Source of the DNA: Chloroflexota bacterium | Lineage (GTDB): Bacteria > Chloroflexota > Dehalococcoidia > UBA2979 | Direction: 5' to 3' | DNA: 56,694 nt | Assembly (NCBI GenBank): GCA_026713865.1 | Contig: JAPONQ010000006.1 | Span: 1 to 56,694 of the forward strand | In this document: positions 54,374 to 56,694 of the stretch, piece by piece | How positions within the stretch are numbered: position 1 is the first letter of the stretch | Layout: every line of letters begins with the position of its first letter | The notes under the pieces: generated by a model | What the model saw: only the letters and a program-made list of their open reading frames with translations | Database searches by the model: none | What the model was told of the DNA's origin: nothing | Position numbers and translations under genes: made by a program

Positions 54374-55742
54374 GGCCGGCACCGAGGCGGAGCCCCCCGG
54401 CGGGACCCCGGCCTGCCCGATCTGCGACGGCGCGCGCTTCGTGCGGGTCACCTCCGACCCCGGCCACCCTGCCTTCGGGCGCGCGCAGCCCTGCTCCTGC
54501 TCGCTCAGGGAGGAGGCGCGCACTCGCCGGGAGCGGCTCCTGCGCTACTCGCGGCTCGGGGCGCTCGCGCGCTTCACCTTCGACACGCTGCTCGATGGCG
54601 GCCGCGCCTCGGACCCGGTGGCGCGGGAGCGCTACCGCGCCGCGGTGGAGGCGGCGAGGCGCTACGCGGGGCGCCCGGAGGGCTGGCTCGTGATCACCGG
54701 CGCGCCGGGCTGCGGCAAGACGCACCTCGCCGCCGCGATCGCCATGCACGCCATCGAGGCCGGCCGGCCCGCGCTCTTCCTCACGGTTGCCGACCTGCTC
54801 GACCGCCTGCGCGCGGCCTACGCCGACGACGCGGAGGTGGGCTACGAGGAGCTCCTGGCCGAGGTGCAGGGCGCCCCGCTGCTCGTGCTCGACGATCTCG
54901 ACTCGTACGCCGGCACGCCCTGGGCGCGCGAGAAGTTCTTCCAGGTGGTCTCGCACCGCTTCAACGCGCTGGCTCCGACGATCTTCACGTGCGTCCGCCC
55001 CCCGTCGGAGATCGACGCCCGCCTGGGGGCGCGGCTCACCGATCCCCAGCACTCCCAGGTGCTCGACCTCGAGCAGTCGGCGCTCCCCCGCTACGTCTCC
55101 GTCGGCGGCATGTCGGCCGACCGCCTCTCGCCGATGACCTTCGAGAGCTTCCGGCCGGCGGGGCACGGGCTCCGGGGCCAGGCGCGCAGCAACCTGGAGG
55201 GGGCCTTCCGCCTCGCCCGGCAGTGGGCGGAGCAGCCCGACGGCTGGCTGGTGCTGCTGGGCGGGCCCGGTTGCGGCAAGACGCACCTCGCCGCGGCGAT
55301 CGCCAACCACCGCCTGCTCGCCGGCGACAGCGTCTGCTTCGCGACCGTGCCCGACCTGCTCGACGAGCTTCGCGCGGGTTACGCGCCGGAGGCCGGCGAG
55401 AGCTTCGATCAGCTCTTTCGCCGGCTGCTCGACGTGACGCTGCTCGTGCTCGACGATTTGGGCGCGCACCACTCCAGCCCCTGGGCCGAGGAGAAGCTCT
55501 ACCAGCTCCTGAACCACCGCTACCTGGGCCGCATGGCGACGGTCGTGACCCGCAACAGCGAGGCGGCGGCCCCGGCGCCGACCGCCGAGCCGCGGCGCGG
55601 GCGCCGCTCGGGCCCGCGCTCCGGCGGCGAGCGTGAGGGCGGGGATCTCGAGCCGCGCATCCGCTCCCGGCTCGCCGATCTCCAGGTCGCGACCAACTAC
55701 GAGATCGCTGCTCCCGACTACCGTGTCGGCGGCGTCGGCTAG
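54306..55742 (+). CDS. DnaC/DnaI-type helicase loader with two fused AAA+ domains
   Basis: 478 residues. The N-terminus has a Cys-rich zinc-binding motif (CPICDG and PCSCS). Domain 1: Walker A GAPGCGKTHLAAA at about residue 132, Walker B LLVLDDLDSY, then WAREKFFQVVSHRFN. Domain 2: Walker A GGPGCGKTHLAAA at about residue 319, Walker B LLVLDDLGAH, then WAEEKLYQLLNHRYLGRMATVVTRN. Ordinary DnaC/DnaI has one such domain in ~250-310 residues. Both P-loops look intact. GTG 54306 follows GGAGGGGAG; GTG 54288 and ATG 54327 are alternatives. Confidence 0.82.
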   Translation: MRTLSEIMGTTPTAESSAAPGPEAGTEAEPPGGTPACPICDGARFVRVTSDPGHPAFGRAQPCSCSLREEARTRRERLLRYSRLGALARFTFDTLLDGGRASDPVARERYRAAVEAARRYAGRPEGWLVITGAPGCGKTHLAAAIAMHAIEAGRPALFLTVADLLDRLRAAYADDAEVGYEELLAEVQGAPLLVLDDLDSYAGTPWAREKFFQVVSHRFNALAPTIFTCVRPPSEIDARLGARLTDPQHSQVLDLEQSALPRYVSVGGMSADRLSPMTFESFRPAGHGLRGQARSNLEGAFRLARQWAEQPDGWLVLLGGPGCGKTHLAAAIANHRLLAGDSVCFATVPDLLDELRAGYAPEAGESFDQLFRRLLDVTLLVLDDLGAHHSSPWAEEKLYQLLNHRYLGRMATVVTRNSEAAAPAPTAEPRRGRRSGPRSGGEREGGDLEPRIRSRLADLQVATNYEIAAPDYRVGGVG

Positions 55743-55759
55743 GGGCGCGGGCGGGCGGA

Positions 55760-56473
55760 CTACGGGCGAACCGGCGTCCCCTCCTGCCAGAGGGCGCCCC
55801 CGGGCCCCCACTCCCGCTTCCAGATCGGCGCCCGCTCCTTGATGCGATCGACGAGGCGCTCCGCGGCCGAGAAGGCCTCCTCGCGGTGCGCCGCCGACAC
55901 CGCCGCCACGATCGCGACCTCGCCGACGGCGAGCATCCCGACCCGGTGGTGCACGGCGACGCCGTGGAGCGGGCATCCGGCGGCCTCCGCCTCCCGGCGC
56001 ACCTCCATCACCACCCGCTCCATCTCGCGCTCGGCCATGTCCCGGTAGGCCTCGTACTCCAGCCGCTCGACGGTGCGCCCCTCGTGGTGGTCGCGCACGA
56101 CGCCCTCGAAGAGCACCACCGCCCCGGAGGCGTCGCTTCCGACCAGGTCGCGGAGCGCCCGCGTGTCGAGCGGCTCAGAGGTGACGAGTACGGCGGCGAG
56201 CGGGTCGCCCGCGGCGCCGCCGGCGACCGGGGGGATGAGGGCGACGCGGTCGCCGTCGTGGAGGAGCGTCGCCTCGCTCCTCGCGTATTCCTCGTTGACG
56301 GCCCACGCGATCGCGTCCAGGTGGGGGCCGAGCGCCGGGTGCCGCTCGGCCAGGCGCTCCCGGAGCTCCGCGAGCGGCACCGCCGCTCCCTCGAAGACCT
56401 CGACCAGCTCGGCGTCGGCGAGCTCGCGAAGCGCCGCGAAGAGACGGATCGTGACCTGCACGCGCCCTCCCAT
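55760..56473 (-). CDS. moaE: MoaD-MoaE fusion, molybdopterin synthase
   Basis: 237 residues. Residues 1-86 are a MoaD beta-grasp carrier (VQVTIRLFAALRELADAELVE, WAVNEEYARSEATLLHDGD, VALIPPVAGG); residues ~95-237 are MoaE (VVLFEGVVRDHHEGRTVERLEYEAY, VAVHHRVGMLAVGEVAIVAAVSAAHREEAF, IKERAPIWKREWG with catalytic Lys). The MoaD diglycine at residues 85-86 is internal, so cleavage is needed for sulfur transfer, as reported for the MoaX fusion of M. tuberculosis. A GGAAG Shine-Dalgarno lies 7 nt before ATG 56473. It would serve the XdhC-dependent molybdoenzyme. Confidence 0.92.
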   Translation of the reverse strand: MGGRVQVTIRLFAALRELADAELVEVFEGAAVPLAELRERLAERHPALGPHLDAIAWAVNEEYARSEATLLHDGDRVALIPPVAGGAAGDPLAAVLVTSEPLDTRALRDLVGSDASGAVVLFEGVVRDHHEGRTVERLEYEAYRDMAEREMERVVMEVRREAEAAGCPLHGVAVHHRVGMLAVGEVAIVAAVSAAHREEAFSAAERLVDRIKERAPIWKREWGPGGALWQEGTPVRP

Positions 56474-56502
56474 GGTTGCACTTCCAGTATAGATGTGATG
56501 AG

Positions 56503-56601
56503 GGTCGGTCCCCCTCGTCAGAGGGGAAAATCCCCGGAGAAGCGGCCTCGAATGGGGCCAGACGGCTCACATGAGCCTGAAGCGACGTAGGGAGACCGAC
56601 C
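56503..56601. ncRNA. Highly structured element: outer stem with three hairpins
   Basis: GGTCGGTC (56503-56510) pairs perfectly with GACCGACC (56594-56601). Inside are CCCCTC-GTCA-GAGGGG (56511-56526), GGCCTC-GAAT-GGGGCC (56544-56559) and GGCTC-ACAT-GAGCC (56564-56577). On the plus strand it precedes the IS110-like gene and could be its bridge RNA. On the minus strand it forms the moaDE leader and could be a molybdenum-cofactor-type riboswitch. The structure is seen; the identity is open. Confidence 0.4.
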
Positions 56602-56694
56602 ATGGGGCAGCGTACAGCATCAACGGAGAGCCAAACGCAGGAAGTTGGGTTCGGGGAGTTGACCGTCGGCATCGACGTGAGCGACCGCTATAGC
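56602..56694 (+). CDS. IS110-family transposase, N-terminal fragment (runs out of window)
   Basis: 31 residues visible from ATG 56602. After a polar start, GELTVGIDVSDRYS fits the first strand of the RuvC-like DEDD domain of IS110 transposases, with the catalytic Asp in GIDVS. GGGAG lies upstream. Base composition is visibly less GC-rich than the neighbouring genes, suggesting recent transfer. The call rests on a short stretch and needs the downstream sequence. Confidence 0.55.
   Translation, partial: MGQRTASTESQTQEVGFGELTVGIDVSDRYS

Overview
This is a very GC-rich bacterial chromosome segment, densely packed, with many GTG starts and many 1-4 bp stop/start overlaps. The gene content points to a monoderm-like bacterium with menaquinone respiration. 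It includes MurT/GatD (lipid II amidation), a DnaB-DnaD-DnaC-like helicase loading set, ribosomal protein S21, a PgpH-type HD phosphohydrolase, a split cytochrome b (b6 + subunit IV) with Rieske protein, and Tat/lipoprotein export. I favour Chloroflexota (Dehalococcoidia/Thermomicrobia-like), with a deep actinobacterial lineage as the alternative. No rRNA or tRNA gene is present to settle this.

Layout. Positions 1-7005 hold an obg tail, nadD, a methyltransferase, gyrB, trmO, an HhH DNA glycosylase and ychF. Positions 7175-13710 hold accessory genes for a molybdenum hydroxylase of the CO-dehydrogenase type (two XdhC/CoxI proteins, a MoxR ATPase and a VWA protein), interrupted by two antisense lipoprotein genes (CapA-like and beta-lactamase-like). 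Positions 13801-21091 hold tatA, an MBL-fold hydrolase, murT-gatD, an exonuclease, a NUDIX protein, an M23 peptidase and lgt.

Positions 21088-30150 are the most interesting part: a protein-thiocarboxylate sulfur assimilation island. A SAM-I-type riboswitch precedes a threonine-synthase-like enzyme, a NIL-domain protein and a ThiS/MoaD-like carrier. After an Rrf2 regulator come CysK plus carrier, a MoeB/ThiF-like activating enzyme, carrier plus CysM, a two-domain sulfurtransferase, an unknown protein and a JAMM peptidase. Each of three PLP enzymes has its own carrier, and all three carriers end in GG plus one or two masking residues. The JAMM peptidase, E1-like enzyme and sulfurtransferase could serve all three. 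The riboswitch suggests that the threonine-synthase-like unit makes homocysteine for methionine, while the CysK/CysM units make cysteine.

Positions 30150-40294 hold folP-folK, a HAD hydrolase, small proteins, purF, purM, purH and two envelope proteins. Positions 40303-44724 hold a glycosyltransferase and a cytochrome bc operon (34-residue membrane peptide, b6, subunit IV, Rieske, diheme c) behind a clear promoter. Positions 44770-56473 hold two tiny paralogous proteins, rpsU, yqeY, a pgpH-like gene, purQ-purL, rplI-dnaB-dnaD-like and a loader with two fused AAA+ domains, then a MoaD-MoaE fusion on the minus strand. The window ends in a strongly structured sequence followed by what looks like the start of an IS110-family transposase.

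Promoters found by eye share TTGACG, a 17-18 bp spacer and a TAnnnT hexamer. Several transcription units have the TAnnnT hexamer only 6-8 nt before the start codon, which suggests leaderless mRNAs. A LexA-type box lies inside the promoter upstream of rplI-dnaB. All calls come from reading the sequence; no database search was run.
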